64,000 bases of DNA from Streptomyces sp. NBC_00461 (lineage in GTDB: Bacteria > Actinomycetota > Actinomycetes > Streptomycetales > Streptomycetaceae), in contig NZ_CP107902.1 in NCBI RefSeq assembly GCF_036013935.1, positions 682,001 to 746,000 of the forward strand. The letters run 5' to 3'. Both the position numbers and the translations under genes were made by a program. The notes beneath the pieces are model-generated. The model was not told the origin of the DNA, ran no database searches, and saw only the letters and a program-made list of their open reading frames with translations. Shown piece by piece: positions 8,560 to 17,328 of the stretch (position 1 is the first letter of the stretch; each line of letters opens with the position of its first letter).

Positions 8560-9456
8560 TCAGGTTTCAACCATTGAGCCGCCCCTCCGGTAGGCGCCTG
8601 GCGGCGCACCGTAACGCGTGTGGAAGACGCGGCTGAAGTGGAAGGGGCTGACGAACCCCGAGGCCGCGGCCACCCGGTCCACGGGCAGATCCGTACTCTC
8701 CAGAAGCTTTGCGGCATGGCGCAGACGCGCCTCGCGCAGCGCCCGCATCGGGGACTGCCCGGACTGCCGGGTGAACAGGTGGGCGAACCGTGAGGGCGAC
8801 AGCGACACGCTCTCGGCGAGTGAGCGCACGGTGTGCGGTGCGCCGGGGTCCGCGGCAATCAGCGCCTCGGCGTGCCGCACCCGGGGGTCGGTGCCGGGAG
8901 GGGGCGACGGGAGTCGCGCGGTGGCGGCCGTGAGCAGGACGATCTCCTCCAGCGAGGACAGGGCGAGTTCCCGGGCCGCGGTGCCGTGCGCGACCGCGAC
9001 CCGGTCGTCCGGTGCGGTGGCGGGCGGTGCGTCGGTTCCCGTCCAGCGGGCGTCGGCGAGCATCCGGCGGAAGGCCGCCCCGACCCGGTCGTGCAGGGTG
9101 GCCGGGGTCGGCGTGACGACGAAGAGTCCGTCGCCGGTGTCGTACGGGCGCAGCCACGGCGACCAGGCGGGGCGCGCCTGGCAGTGCACCCACCAGAACT
9201 GCCAGCTGCGGGCGCCCGGTTCGACGCCGTACTCGTGCCGGACGCCCGGGGCGAGCACCACCAGGTCTCCCGCGCCCGCCCGTGTCTCGGCCGCTCCCTG
9301 GCGCAGCCGGCCGTGCCCGCCCGTCGTCCAGGTGAACAGCCAGCTGTCGGCGCCCCGCGGCCGGTCGACGCCGTACCCCTGGAGCTGGTCGTAGCGGCCG
9401 ACCACGACCAGGCCCGGCGGCGGCGCAGCAGCCTCGGGCAATCCGTCAGCGTTCAC
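8560..9456 (-). CDS. AraC-family transcriptional regulator
   Basis: A 298-residue protein with an N-terminal cupin-like effector domain (GDLVVLAPGVRHEYG is the typical arm/cupin signature) and a C-terminal double helix-turn-helix AraC domain (about 200-295, including SLSPSRFAHLFTRQSGQSPM and the FSRVFHTRYGAPPGAYRR end). I place the start at GTG 9456 because GAGGAGGA lies about 5 bases upstream; the ATG at 9462 would overlap that Shine-Dalgarno. It is transcribed divergently from the PhyH dioxygenase gene, 69 bases away, and is probably its regulator. Confidence 0.88.
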   Translation of the reverse strand: MNADGLPEAAAPPPGLVVVGRYDQLQGYGVDRPRGADSWLFTWTTGGHGRLRQGAAETRAGAGDLVVLAPGVRHEYGVEPGARSWQFWWVHCQARPAWSPWLRPYDTGDGLFVVTPTPATLHDRVGAAFRRMLADARWTGTDAPPATAPDDRVAVAHGTAARELALSSLEEIVLLTAATARLPSPPPGTDPRVRHAEALIAADPGAPHTVRSLAESVSLSPSRFAHLFTRQSGQSPMRALREARLRHAAKLLESTDLPVDRVAAASGFVSPFHFSRVFHTRYGAPPGAYRRGGSMVET

Positions 9457-9525
9457 GGGCATCCTCCTCGGGCGTACGGCGGCCTAGCGTGATGAGCCGA
9501 GGACACCTGACCGAGGAGTGGACGC

Positions 9526-10344
9526 ATGACAGCCATGGACATGGATGCCGCCGGCGCCTCCATCCTGACCCAGGACGGGCTGAGGAGGTTCGAGGAGGAC
9601 GGGTTCACCGTCGTCCGCGGGCTGTTCGGCCACGACGAGATCGACCGGCTCCGCGCGGAGTTCGCGGCGCTGCACGCGGCCGGGCCGGTGCCCGGGCACT
9701 TCCAGCCGCGCACGTCCGAGGATCCGCTGGCGGCGTACCCGAGGGTGATGCACCCGCACGAGATCAGCGAGACCGCGCGGCGCCTCCTGCTCGACGCCCG
9801 GCTGCGCACGGTGCTGGAGGCTCTGCTCGGCGAGGAGGTACTGGCCGCCCAGAGCATGTTCTACTTCAAGCCGCCGGGCGCCCGGGGGCAGGCCCTGCAC
9901 CAGGACAACTTCTATCTGCGGGTCGAACCGGGCACCTGTGTGGCCGCGTGGGTGGCCTGCGACGTGATCGACCGGGACAACGGCGGTCTGGAGGTCGTCC
10001 CCGGTACGCACCGGATGGACCTGTTCTGCCCCGAGGAGGCGGACGCCGACGTGTCGTTCGCGCGGGAGTTCGTTCCCCCGCCGCCAGGCCTCGCGGCCGT
10101 GCCGGTCGACATGGCGCCGGGAGACGTCCTGTTCTTCAACGGCAGCCTGGTGCACGGCTCGCAGCCCAACCGCACGCCGGACCGTTTCCGCCGCTCGTTC
10201 ATCGGTCACTACGTGGGGCGGTCGGTGGAGCGCATCGGGCGCTACTACCGCACGGTGACGATGGACGGTGAGCGGGTGCTGCTGGCGGAGAGCGAGGGTG
10301 CGGGTCCGTGCGGCACGGAGTTCGAACCGCACGGGCCCCACTAG
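9526..10344 (+). CDS. phytanoyl-CoA dioxygenase (PhyH) family oxygenase
   Basis: A 272-residue Fe(II)/2-oxoglutarate-dependent oxygenase of the PhyH family. The metal triad is visible as HQD (His125 and Asp127, in LHQDNFY) and a distal His in LVHGS (about 210), followed by an RFRRS arginine suited to 2-oxoglutarate binding. Family members hydroxylate aliphatic or amino-acid-like substrates (phytanoyl-CoA, ectoine, natural-product intermediates); the substrate here is not evident. It is divergent from the AraC regulator. The last base of its TAG stop is also the first base of the downstream inverted-repeat element. Confidence 0.88.
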   Translation: MTAMDMDAAGASILTQDGLRRFEEDGFTVVRGLFGHDEIDRLRAEFAALHAAGPVPGHFQPRTSEDPLAAYPRVMHPHEISETARRLLLDARLRTVLEALLGEEVLAAQSMFYFKPPGARGQALHQDNFYLRVEPGTCVAAWVACDVIDRDNGGLEVVPGTHRMDLFCPEEADADVSFAREFVPPPPGLAAVPVDMAPGDVLFFNGSLVHGSQPNRTPDRFRRSFIGHYVGRSVERIGRYYRTVTMDGERVLLAESEGAGPCGTEFEPHGPH

Positions 10345-10568
10345 GGCCTGTTGCGAAAGTGGCGTCGTCGCCCGAAGGGCGGCCGCGCGGCGTCCGGTCC
10401 GTGCTCTCGGCGGGCCGCCCGGAAGCCCTCGTACTGGGCGTACTCGGGCTTTCGGGCGGTGCGGCGAGTGGGGGCACCTCCCACGCCCTTAAGGCAGTGG
10501 GGGAGCGTGCCGGGCGTCGTGCGGCTGGGGGCACCCCCCTCTGGGGGAGCCACTTTCGCAACAGGCCC
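10344..10568. mobile_element. MITE-like 225-bp element with perfect 20-bp terminal inverted repeats
   Basis: The left arm (10344-10363, beginning GGGCCTGTTGCG) is the exact reverse complement of the right arm (10549-10568). The 185 bases between them hold no gene but are rich in secondary structure, including a strong hairpin around GGGGGCACCTCCCACGCC and a second G/C run. No transposase is present and I see no clear target duplication. The size, perfect terminal repeats and structured non-coding interior fit a non-autonomous insertion sequence (MITE). It lies between the convergent PhyH and P450 genes and may also terminate their transcripts. Confidence 0.75.
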
Positions 10569-10578
10569 TGGGCGGGCG

Positions 10579-11946
10579 CTAGAGGCCGACCCCGGCTCGG
10601 GGACGGTTGCGGGGGCGGACGGTCATCCGCAGGGTGCGCGGCCGTACGGTGAGCCGGGCGACCTGGCGGATGACCTGGCCCTCGGAGAGTTCCAGACGTA
10701 CCGAACGCAGCAGCGTCGCGAGCGCCGTGACCATCTCGGTGAGGGCGAGACGGTCCCCCATGCACTTGTGCTTGCCGTCCCCGAAGGGCAGGAACGCGCC
10801 CGGCGGAGGCTCCTGCGCGGGGTCGGTCCACCGGTCCGGGTCGAAGGTGTGCGGGTTGGGGAAGCGCTCGGGGTCGCGGTGCAGGGCGTGCTGGCAGTAG
10901 GCCAGTTCGGTGCCGGCGGGCAGCGTCCACTCGCCGAGCCGGGTCTCCTCGGTGGTGCGGCGGGTGACCAGCCAGCCGGGGTGGTGCAGCCGCAGGGTCT
11001 CGGTGATCACCCGGTTCAGGTACGTCAGCCGGGTCACGTCGGCGAGGGCGACCGGCCGTTCGCCGAGGACCTCGTCCAGCTCGGCCAGGACCCGGGCCTC
11101 GATGCCGGGGTTGCGGGCAAGTTCGTACAGGAGCCAGGACAGCACCGACGCGGTGGTCTCGGTGCCCGCCACTGCCAGGGTGAGGATCTCGGAGCAGATC
11201 TGATGCCCGGTCAGCGGCTCGCCGGTCTCCTCGTCGACGGCGCGCAGCAGCATGGAGAGCATGTCCCCGGTGTCGTGCCCGGAGGCCTGCAGTTCGTCGA
11301 CGGCGGAGTTGATGGTGGCGCGTACGCCGGCCCGGGCCCGGTCGAAGCGGCGGTTGAAGGGCAGCGGCAGGCGCTCGGTCCAGTCGGGCAGCATGATGCG
11401 CACACCGACGTCGTTCAACACCACCGACAGGTCGCTGCGCAGTCGGCGGAAGACGGCGTCGTCGAGGCTGCCGGCGAACACCGTCTTGGCCAGCATGTCG
11501 AGGCTGAGCCCGACCATCGCCTCGCGTACGTCGAGGGTCCGCCCGGGCTCCCAGCCGGCGACCGTGGCGGCCACCTCGGCGCGCATGATGTCGACGTAAC
11601 GGCCGATCTCGGCGTGGGCGAACGCTGGTTGCACCTGACGGCGTTTGCGTACGTGGTTCCGGCCGGTGGCGGTGACGACACTGTCGCCCAGCAGCTGGCC
11701 CAGCTTGTCGTAGAGCCGGCCCTTGTCGAGGGTGGGCGCCAGGGCCCTGAGCATCTGGTGGATCAGGGCTGGGTCCTGGACCACGACGGTGCGCGTCCCG
11801 GGTTGCAGGACGATCTCGACGAGTGGTTCCCGTGTGTCGCGCAGCGAGTCGATGAAGCCGAGGTTGTCGCGCATTCTCAGGGCGTGGCCGATGAACGGAA
11901 GCGATCCTGCGGCCCGGGGTATGGGGGGAGGCGCAGTGGACGTCAC
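10579..11946 (-). CDS. cytochrome P450
   Basis: A 455-residue P450 with all hallmark motifs: I-helix AGTETT (about 260), K-helix ExxR as ETLR (about 316) and heme-binding FGDGKHKCMG with its axial Cys (about 388-397). The length, the N-terminal proline-rich region (PPIPRAAGSLPFIGHA) and the general pattern resemble the longer actinobacterial P450s associated with terpene oxidation (CYP170/CYP183-like). No terpene synthase is adjacent, so that parallel is only a hint. The gene is bracketed by the MITE-like element and an IS481-type remnant, suggesting a mobile neighbourhood. No ferredoxin is next to it; electron partners must come from elsewhere. Confidence 0.92.
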   Translation of the reverse strand: MTSTAPPPIPRAAGSLPFIGHALRMRDNLGFIDSLRDTREPLVEIVLQPGTRTVVVQDPALIHQMLRALAPTLDKGRLYDKLGQLLGDSVVTATGRNHVRKRRQVQPAFAHAEIGRYVDIMRAEVAATVAGWEPGRTLDVREAMVGLSLDMLAKTVFAGSLDDAVFRRLRSDLSVVLNDVGVRIMLPDWTERLPLPFNRRFDRARAGVRATINSAVDELQASGHDTGDMLSMLLRAVDEETGEPLTGHQICSEILTLAVAGTETTASVLSWLLYELARNPGIEARVLAELDEVLGERPVALADVTRLTYLNRVITETLRLHHPGWLVTRRTTEETRLGEWTLPAGTELAYCQHALHRDPERFPNPHTFDPDRWTDPAQEPPPGAFLPFGDGKHKCMGDRLALTEMVTALATLLRSVRLELSEGQVIRQVARLTVRPRTLRMTVRPRNRPRAGVGL

Positions 11947-12115
11947 GGGTCATCCCTTCACGGCAATCATGGGCGCCCTATGACTTCCCTGAAGTTTCCC
12001 CAGCGCAATCCTGTCATGAACGTGTCCTGCGCCACGTGGGACGAGCTGGTGGGGGGAAGGGGAGCCCCTCCCCTCCCCACTCCGGCCGGACGAGCTTGGT
12101 CACCTGGGCCCTGCT

Positions 12116-12277
12116 GTATTGAGCCGCAGCGTTGTTCACGCGGCTGATCGGTGGCCGGCCATCGAATGCGGTGGGGCAGCGATGGTGGTGGTAGGTGTGC
12201 AGGAGGTCTGCCAGGGCGTCGGTGCGTTCGGGGTTGCTGGTCCAGGACACAGGTAGGCCCAGTACCTGCCGGGGCAC
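12116..12277 (-). pseudogene. remnant of IS481-type transposase C-terminus
   Basis: Read on the minus strand, about 54 codons match the C-terminal signature of IS481-family transposases: a tyrosine-/histidine-rich YHHHR followed by GRPPISRVNN and QYS, corresponding to the family's 'YNxHRPHxALGGxPPISRxxN'. The catalytic DDE core is missing and no stop follows the signature, so this is a decayed fragment. It abuts the stop of the aldo-keto reductase (12281). Between it and the P450 start (11946) there is a G/C-rich inverted repeat near 12046-12077 and no gene. Confidence 0.65.
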
Positions 12278-12280
12278 TCG

Positions 12281-13252
12281 TCAGCTGTGACCGACGATGG
12301 GATGCGGCGCGTACGGCTGCTCCAGCTCCTCGATCTCCTTGTCGCTGAGCTCGACTTCGACGGCGGCCACCGCGTCCTCGATGTGGTGCGGCTTGGCGGC
12401 GCCGACGATCGGCGCCGCCACCGTGTCCTGGTGCAGCAGCCAGGCGAGGGCGACGCGGGCGCGCGGGACGCCTCGGTCGCCCGCGATGCGGGTGACGGCC
12501 TCGACGATGGTCCGGTCGCTCTCCGGGTAGAGGCGGCTGCCGAAGTCGTCGTTCTCGCTGCGCTCCGTCACGGTGCCCCAGTCCCGGGTGAGCCTGCCGC
12601 GGGCGAGCGGGCTCCAAGGCAGGACGCCGACGCCCTGGTCGGAGCAGAGGGGCAGCATCTCGCGCTCCTCCTCGCGGTAGAGGAGGTTGTAGTGGTTCTG
12701 CATGGACACGAACTTGGTCCAGCCCTGCCGCTCGGCGGTGTACTGCATCTTGGAGAACTGCCAGGCGAACATCGAACTGGCCCCGATGTAGCGCGCCTTG
12801 CCCGCCTGCACCACGTCGTGCAGGGCCTCCATCGTCTCCTCGACGGGGGTGTGCGGGTCGAAGCGGTGAATCTGGTAGAGGTCGACGTAGTCGGTGCCGA
12901 GGCGGCTCAGGCTGTGGTCGATCTCGGCCATGATCGCCTTGCGGGACAGGCCGCCGCCGTTGGGCCCGGGCCGCATCCGGCCGTGCACCTTCGTCGCGAG
13001 GACGATGTCGTCGCGGTTCGCGAAGTCCCGCAGCGCCCTGCCGACGATCTCCTCACTGGTGCCGTCGGAGTAGACGTTGGCCGTGTCGAAGAAGTTGATC
13101 CCGGCTTCCAGTGCCTGCCGGATCAGGGGACGCGAGGCCTCCTCGTCGAGGGTCCACTCGTGCACACCGCGGTCGGGCAGGCCATAGGTCATACAGCCGA
13201 GACAGACCCGCGACACGTCCAGGCCCGTCGAACCGAGCTTCACGTACTGCAT
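12281..13252 (-). CDS. aldo-keto reductase
   Basis: A 323-residue NADPH-dependent aldo/keto reductase. The catalytic tetrad is present: Asp56 and Tyr61 (FFDTANVY), Lys88 (ATKVH) and His129 (YQIHRFD). The overall form resembles the AKR11/AKR13-like 'YajO/YghZ' group that reduces aldehydes and ketones. The ATG start at 13252 has AGGAG upstream. A decayed transposase lies immediately downstream. The upstream region is shared with the divergent GH114 gene. Confidence 0.92.
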   Translation of the reverse strand: MQYVKLGSTGLDVSRVCLGCMTYGLPDRGVHEWTLDEEASRPLIRQALEAGINFFDTANVYSDGTSEEIVGRALRDFANRDDIVLATKVHGRMRPGPNGGGLSRKAIMAEIDHSLSRLGTDYVDLYQIHRFDPHTPVEETMEALHDVVQAGKARYIGASSMFAWQFSKMQYTAERQGWTKFVSMQNHYNLLYREEEREMLPLCSDQGVGVLPWSPLARGRLTRDWGTVTERSENDDFGSRLYPESDRTIVEAVTRIAGDRGVPRARVALAWLLHQDTVAAPIVGAAKPHHIEDAVAAVEVELSDKEIEELEQPYAPHPIVGHS

Positions 13253-13495
13253 CGTTGCTGCTCCTGCCTTCGGGATGGGTACGAAGGGGAGCGTACGACT
13301 TCACCCGTCCTTCCAGTACCACGCCCACTTGACGCAGGGCCCGCGTCGGCGTTTTGATCTTCTGCGCAGCCGCTCAGCGGCATGCAGAGGTACGCCCAGC
13401 CGGTAGCGGACGAGGTCCAAGTCCGGCCAAAGTCGCCAGGTTCGCACTGACAGCCGGTCCGAGGCGGGGTCGTACCCGCGATTGATGGAGTGGAC

Positions 13496-14338
13496 ATGCC
13501 CACCAAGGGTGTCTCTCGTGTCGGGGGTCTTGGGACGGCCGTCGGCGCCTGTGTACTTCTCGCCGCCGCGTTGTCGGCGTGCGGTTCCTCCGGAGGGGAG
13601 TCGGCCGGCACGTCGAAGCCGTCCGCCGAGCTGCAACTCCCGCCCCGCCGCGCCGGTTTCGACTACCAGATCGGCGGCGCCTATCCCCCGCCGCCGGGCA
13701 CCCGCGTCGTCAGCCGTGACCGTACGGCCTCCCCGGCGCCCGGCCTGTACAACGTCTGCTACGTCAACGCCTTCCAGTCCCAGCCGGACGAGCGCACCTC
13801 CTGGCCCTCCGACCTGCTGCTGCGGGACGGGCAGGGCAAGGTGGTCGTCGACGGGGACTGGGGAGAGGCACTGCTCGACATCCGGACGCCGGCCAAGCGG
13901 CAGCGCGTGGCGGCCCGGGTCAACCGATGGATCGACGGCTGTGCCGCCAAGGGCTTCGACGCGGTCGAGCCGGACAACTACGACAGCTACACCCGCTCCC
14001 GGCACCTGCTGACGGCGGACGACGCGACCGCCTTCGTCACGCTCCTGTCCCGGCACGCGCACGCCCGGCACCTGGCGATCGGGCAGAAGAACACGGTGGA
14101 GCTGGCCGGGCTGAGGAAGCGGACGGGGCTGGACTTCGCGGTGGCCGAGGAGTGCGCGGAGCACGACGAGTGCGGGGCGTACGCGAAGGCGTTCGACGAC
14201 CGGGTGCTCGTGATCGAGTACTCGGACACCGGGCTGCGCAAGGCCCGTACGGGGTTCGGCGACCGGCTGAGCATCGTCCGGCGGGACGTGATGGTCTCGA
14301 CGCCCGGCAGCGACGACTACGTGCGCAGGGTCCGGTGA
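13496..14338 (+). CDS. GH114 endo-alpha-1,4-polygalactosaminidase-like lipoprotein
   Basis: A 280-residue exported protein with a lipoprotein signal (lipobox LSAC, Cys29) and a GH114 / TIM-barrel domain. The family signatures FDYQIGG, VEPDNYDSY and the KNTVEL block are present. GH114 enzymes cleave alpha-1,4-linked galactosamine polymers. ATG 13496 is preferred over GTG 13490 because GGAG lies 5 bases upstream. It is transcribed away from the aldo-keto reductase and has no carbohydrate-transport partner nearby. Confidence 0.82.
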   Translation: MPTKGVSRVGGLGTAVGACVLLAAALSACGSSGGESAGTSKPSAELQLPPRRAGFDYQIGGAYPPPPGTRVVSRDRTASPAPGLYNVCYVNAFQSQPDERTSWPSDLLLRDGQGKVVVDGDWGEALLDIRTPAKRQRVAARVNRWIDGCAAKGFDAVEPDNYDSYTRSRHLLTADDATAFVTLLSRHAHARHLAIGQKNTVELAGLRKRTGLDFAVAEECAEHDECGAYAKAFDDRVLVIEYSDTGLRKARTGFGDRLSIVRRDVMVSTPGSDDYVRRVR

Positions 14339-14422
14339 GGGCGATGACGTACGGGGTGTCACGTCGTCGACTGCTGCTCACGCACCTGTACTTCACCGCC
14401 GTCGGCAGCCCCTGAACGCGCA

Positions 14423-14974
14423 TCAGCCCCCGCCCAGCCGGTCCAGCGCCCGCTCCCACCCGAACTCCGGTCGCCCACCGTCCTCCCCCGGCTCACCGGA
14501 GTACGGCTCACCGAACCGGACGCCCATGTCGCGCAGGCGTGTCAGGCTGTCCTGATAGGCGGGGTGGGCGGCCAACGCGTCGGCGACGCACGGCAGTACG
14601 GCGACCGGGACCCCCAGACCGTACGTCTCGCACAGAGTGGCCACGGCCAGGGTGTCGGCCAGACCCGCCGCCCATTTGTTGATCGTGTTGAAGGTGGCGG
14701 GCGCGACGACGACGGCGTCCGGCGGCGGGAAGGGGCGCGGATCACCAGGGGTGCGCCAGGCGGAGCGTATGGGACGGCCGGTCTGTGCCTCGACGGCCCC
14801 GGTGTCGAAGAAGCCGTTCATGGCGACCGGCGTCGCGATGACGCCGACCTCCCAGTCCCGCTCCTGCGCGGCGGTGATCAGCCTGCCGACGTCCGCGGCG
14901 ATTCCCGCGGCGCAGACGACGACGTAGAGGAAGGGCTTCTCGGCCTGCCGGGGTTTCCCGGCCTGTTCGGTCAT
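14423..14974 (-). CDS. flavoprotein of the HFCD / phosphopantothenoylcysteine-decarboxylase-like family
   Basis: A 183-residue protein with the FMN-binding 'flavoprotein' fold: VVVCAAGIAA near the N-terminus, PATFNTINKWAAGLADTL (the PASANT-like motif), and a conserved C-terminal region. Family members bind FMN and include decarboxylases of peptidyl-cysteine residues (EpiD) and CoA biosynthesis enzymes (Dfp). Here it stands alone without a CoaB domain, so a stand-alone oxidoreductase role in a peripheral pathway is more likely than CoA synthesis. Confidence 0.8.
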   Translation of the reverse strand: MTEQAGKPRQAEKPFLYVVVCAAGIAADVGRLITAAQERDWEVGVIATPVAMNGFFDTGAVEAQTGRPIRSAWRTPGDPRPFPPPDAVVVAPATFNTINKWAAGLADTLAVATLCETYGLGVPVAVLPCVADALAAHPAYQDSLTRLRDMGVRFGEPYSGEPGEDGGRPEFGWERALDRLGGG

Positions 14975-14999
14975 CCGCGCACACTACTCAGCGGCATCA

Positions 15000-15458
15000 T
15001 TACTCGATCGGGAAGGACCGCCCCAGCTCGGCCTCGGGCCGCGGGCCCTGGATGCGGCGCTCCTTCTCCTCGATCGCCACGTCGTTGATGCTGGCCTCGC
15101 GCCGGGTCATCAGGCCGTGCTCGTCGAACTCCCACAGTTCGTTGCCGTAGGAGCGCCACCACTGGCCGTCGGCGTTTCGGCACTCGTACTGGAAACGGAC
15201 CGCGATGCGGTTGCCGTCGTGGGCCCACAGGTCCTTGCGCAGTGCGTACTCCTGCTCGCGCTCCCACTTGCCGGTCAGGAACCGCACGATCTCGGCGCGG
15301 CCGGTGACGAAGGTGTCGCGGTTGCGCCACACCGAGTCCTCCGAGTAGGCGAGCGCCACCTTGTGCGGGTCGCGGGTGTTCCAGGCGTCCTCGGCGGCCT
15401 GGACCTTCTGCGCGGCGGTCTCACGGGTGAACGGGGGCAGGGGCGGACGGTCGGCCAT
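15000..15458 (-). CDS. nuclear transport factor 2-like (DUF1348) protein
   Basis: A 152-residue SnoaL/NTF2-like protein. The pattern [24 protein letters not shown] followed by the [15 protein letters not shown] block is the DUF1348 signature. These small alpha+beta cone proteins often act as isomerases, cyclases or binding proteins, and this subgroup is uncharacterised. The ATG at 15458 has a strong GAGGAGGA Shine-Dalgarno. Confidence 0.85.
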   Translation of the reverse strand: MADRPPLPPFTRETAAQKVQAAEDAWNTRDPHKVALAYSEDSVWRNRDTFVTGRAEIVRFLTGKWEREQEYALRKDLWAHDGNRIAVRFQYECRNADGQWWRSYGNELWEFDEHGLMTRREASINDVAIEEKERRIQGPRPEAELGRSFPIE

Positions 15459-15483
15459 GGCTTCCTCCTCGGCGGGTGGACAA

Positions 15484-15632
15484 CAGTATCCGGAGCGGCG
15501 GGGCTGCCCGGCGCCCTGGCCGGGCAGCTGTTCCTGCCGGCCGAGGGCGCCCTGGCCGACGCCGGGTTCGCCGAGCGCACCGAGCCCGCGCGCCGGGCCC
15601 GCGCGCCGGCGCGGCTGCTGCTGTCCCGCTGA
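15484..15632 (+). pseudogene. orphan coding-like fragment (C-terminal remnant, family unknown)
   Basis: Between two minus-strand genes, the plus strand reads about 49 codons with natural-looking composition ([20 protein letters not shown]... ending in a TGA) but no plausible start or Shine-Dalgarno. It looks like the tail of a deleted gene; I cannot name the family. The stretch also forms a 9-bp hairpin (15503-15511 with 15520-15528) that may now act as a terminator for neighbours. Confidence 0.35.
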
Positions 15633-15635
15633 ACC

Positions 15636-15836
15636 TCAGCCCTCGGACACGGTGATGGCGCCCACCGGACAGGCCCGGGCGGCCTCCCGCACCATCGGAT
15701 CCCCGCCGCCGTCCTCGCGGCCCGGCAGCAGCGTGCTGAATCCGTCGTCGTCCTGGGTGAAGACGCCCGGGGCGGCCATCGCGCACTGGCCGGCCCCGAT
15801 ACAGACGTCCTTGTCGATGTCGATGTCCATGTGCAT
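15636..15836 (-). CDS. 3Fe-4S-type ferredoxin (P450 redox partner)
   Basis: A 66-residue acidic ferredoxin with cysteines at CIGAGQC (12 and 18) and CPVGA (about 56), the CxxxxxC...C pattern of single-cluster [3Fe-4S] ferredoxins such as SoyB/Fd1. It lies 13 bases downstream of the CYP105-like P450 gene on the same strand, so the two are surely co-transcribed and the ferredoxin should carry electrons to that P450. The start could be ATG 15836 or ATG 15830; the first is closer to the GAGG upstream. Confidence 0.92.
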   Translation of the reverse strand: MHMDIDIDKDVCIGAGQCAMAAPGVFTQDDDGFSTLLPGREDGGGDPMVREAARACPVGAITVSEG

Positions 15837-15849
15837 GGCCTGCAGCCTC

Positions 15850-17049
15850 TTACCAGGTCACGGGGAGTTCCAGCATCCCCTGGATCGTGTCGCCGGGCTT
15901 GAAGGGGATCTCGTCCGCCGGAGCGGCGAGGCGCAGCGTCGGCAGCCGGTCGAAGAGGGTGTGCAGGGCGATCTCCAACTCGGCGCGGGCCAGGTTCTGG
16001 CCGAGGCACTGGTGGATGCCGAAGCCGAACGCGACGTGGTGGCGGGCGGAGCGATGCCAGTCGAGGGTGTCGGGTGCGGGGTAGACGTCCTCGTCGCGGT
16101 TGATGACCGAGGTCGCGAAGATGACGCCGTCGCCCGCCCGGATCGTCGTGTCGCCCGCCTCGATGTCCTCGGTGGCCCGGCGCAGCAGCCCGTCCGCGAT
16201 GGACAGCATCCGCATCAGCTCCTCCACCGCCGAAGGCACGAGCTCCTTGTCGCCGCGCAACTCGGCCAGCCGCTCAGGGTGTTGGAGGAGGGTGAAGGTG
16301 CCCAGGGAGATCATGTTGGCGGTCGTCTCATGACCGGCGACCAGCAGGATGGTCGCGAACGAGGTGACCTCCGTGCGGTCGAGCACTCCCTCGCGCAGCT
16401 GCTGGTGGACGAGTTCGTCCAGCACGCCGTCGCCGGGCTCGGCCTGCTTCTGCTTGTGGTCGATCAACTCGTCGAAGTACGCGTCGAGTTGGTCGCGTGC
16501 GTCCTGCACGTCCTCGACCCTGGGTCCGCGCAGCAGCCGGCGTGACTGTCCCTCGAAGAACTCGTGGTCGGTGTAGGGGACGCCGAGCAGGGCGCAGATC
16601 ACCATCGACGGCACGGGCAGCGCGAAGGCGCTCACCAGCTCGGCGGGCGGCCCCTGGGCCACCATCGCGTCGATCCGCTCGTCCACGATCCGCTGGATCT
16701 CGGGGCGCAGTTCGACGGCCCGTCGGAGGGTGAAGCTGGGGACCATCATCCGCCGCTGAGTGCGGTGTTTCGGGTCGTCGACACCGAGCAGCGCGACCCT
16801 CCGGTTCTTCACCGCCGAAAAGCGTTCGGTGGGTGCCGGGAAGTCGGGATGGGCGCGGTCCGTCGACAGCCGCTGGTCGGCGAGCAGATCGCGGGCCAGG
16901 GCATGACCTGTGATCAGCCAGGCCGGACGGCCGTCGTAGAGGGTGATCCGGGACAGCGGGCGGGTGGCGCGCAGGGGCTCGTAGGCGGTGGGCGGGTGGT
17001 AGGGACAGGTCCGGTCCTGGGGGAACGCGACGGGTTCCGTTTCCGTCAT
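15850..17049 (-). CDS. cytochrome P450, CYP105-like
   Basis: A 399-residue class I bacterial P450 with intact motifs: AGHETT (about 240), ExxR as ELMR (about 278) and FGFGIHQCLG heme loop (about 340-349). The N-terminal FPQDRTCPYHPP and LYDGRPAWLITGH segments are typical of the CYP105 family, which oxidises xenobiotics, sulfonylureas and macrolide intermediates. The frame is open much further upstream, but ATG 17049 has a GAGG Shine-Dalgarno and is where homology-like sequence begins. A dedicated ferredoxin gene follows directly. Confidence 0.93.
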   Translation of the reverse strand: MTETEPVAFPQDRTCPYHPPTAYEPLRATRPLSRITLYDGRPAWLITGHALARDLLADQRLSTDRAHPDFPAPTERFSAVKNRRVALLGVDDPKHRTQRRMMVPSFTLRRAVELRPEIQRIVDERIDAMVAQGPPAELVSAFALPVPSMVICALLGVPYTDHEFFEGQSRRLLRGPRVEDVQDARDQLDAYFDELIDHKQKQAEPGDGVLDELVHQQLREGVLDRTEVTSFATILLVAGHETTANMISLGTFTLLQHPERLAELRGDKELVPSAVEELMRMLSIADGLLRRATEDIEAGDTTIRAGDGVIFATSVINRDEDVYPAPDTLDWHRSARHHVAFGFGIHQCLGQNLARAELEIALHTLFDRLPTLRLAAPADEIPFKPGDTIQGMLELPVTW

Positions 17050-17328
17050 GGAAAGACCTCGCAGACGAAGAGCGTGCGTCGTGCAGATCTTCATTAGATG
17101 CCCGGGGCATCTATAAGGCGACGTGAAGTTCGGCCAGATCGGCGGCCTGGTCAATCTGGCCGGGGATACTCGCTCACGCATCGGAATTCGGTTGTGGGCG
17201 GGCCATGGCCGCGTCCACAATCCGGTCATGCCTACGACCTTCGCCCCGCTGCCGCTGACCGCCACCGCCACGCCGGCGCGGTTCCAGCAGCAGTCCGGCC
17301 GACACCGGAGGCCGACGCTTCCCGCGTC

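Noticed and set aside
14344..14415. 23-codon open frame after the GH114 gene
   Set aside because: It has a weak GGTGAGG before its ATG, but no conserved leader-peptide pattern that I can identify.
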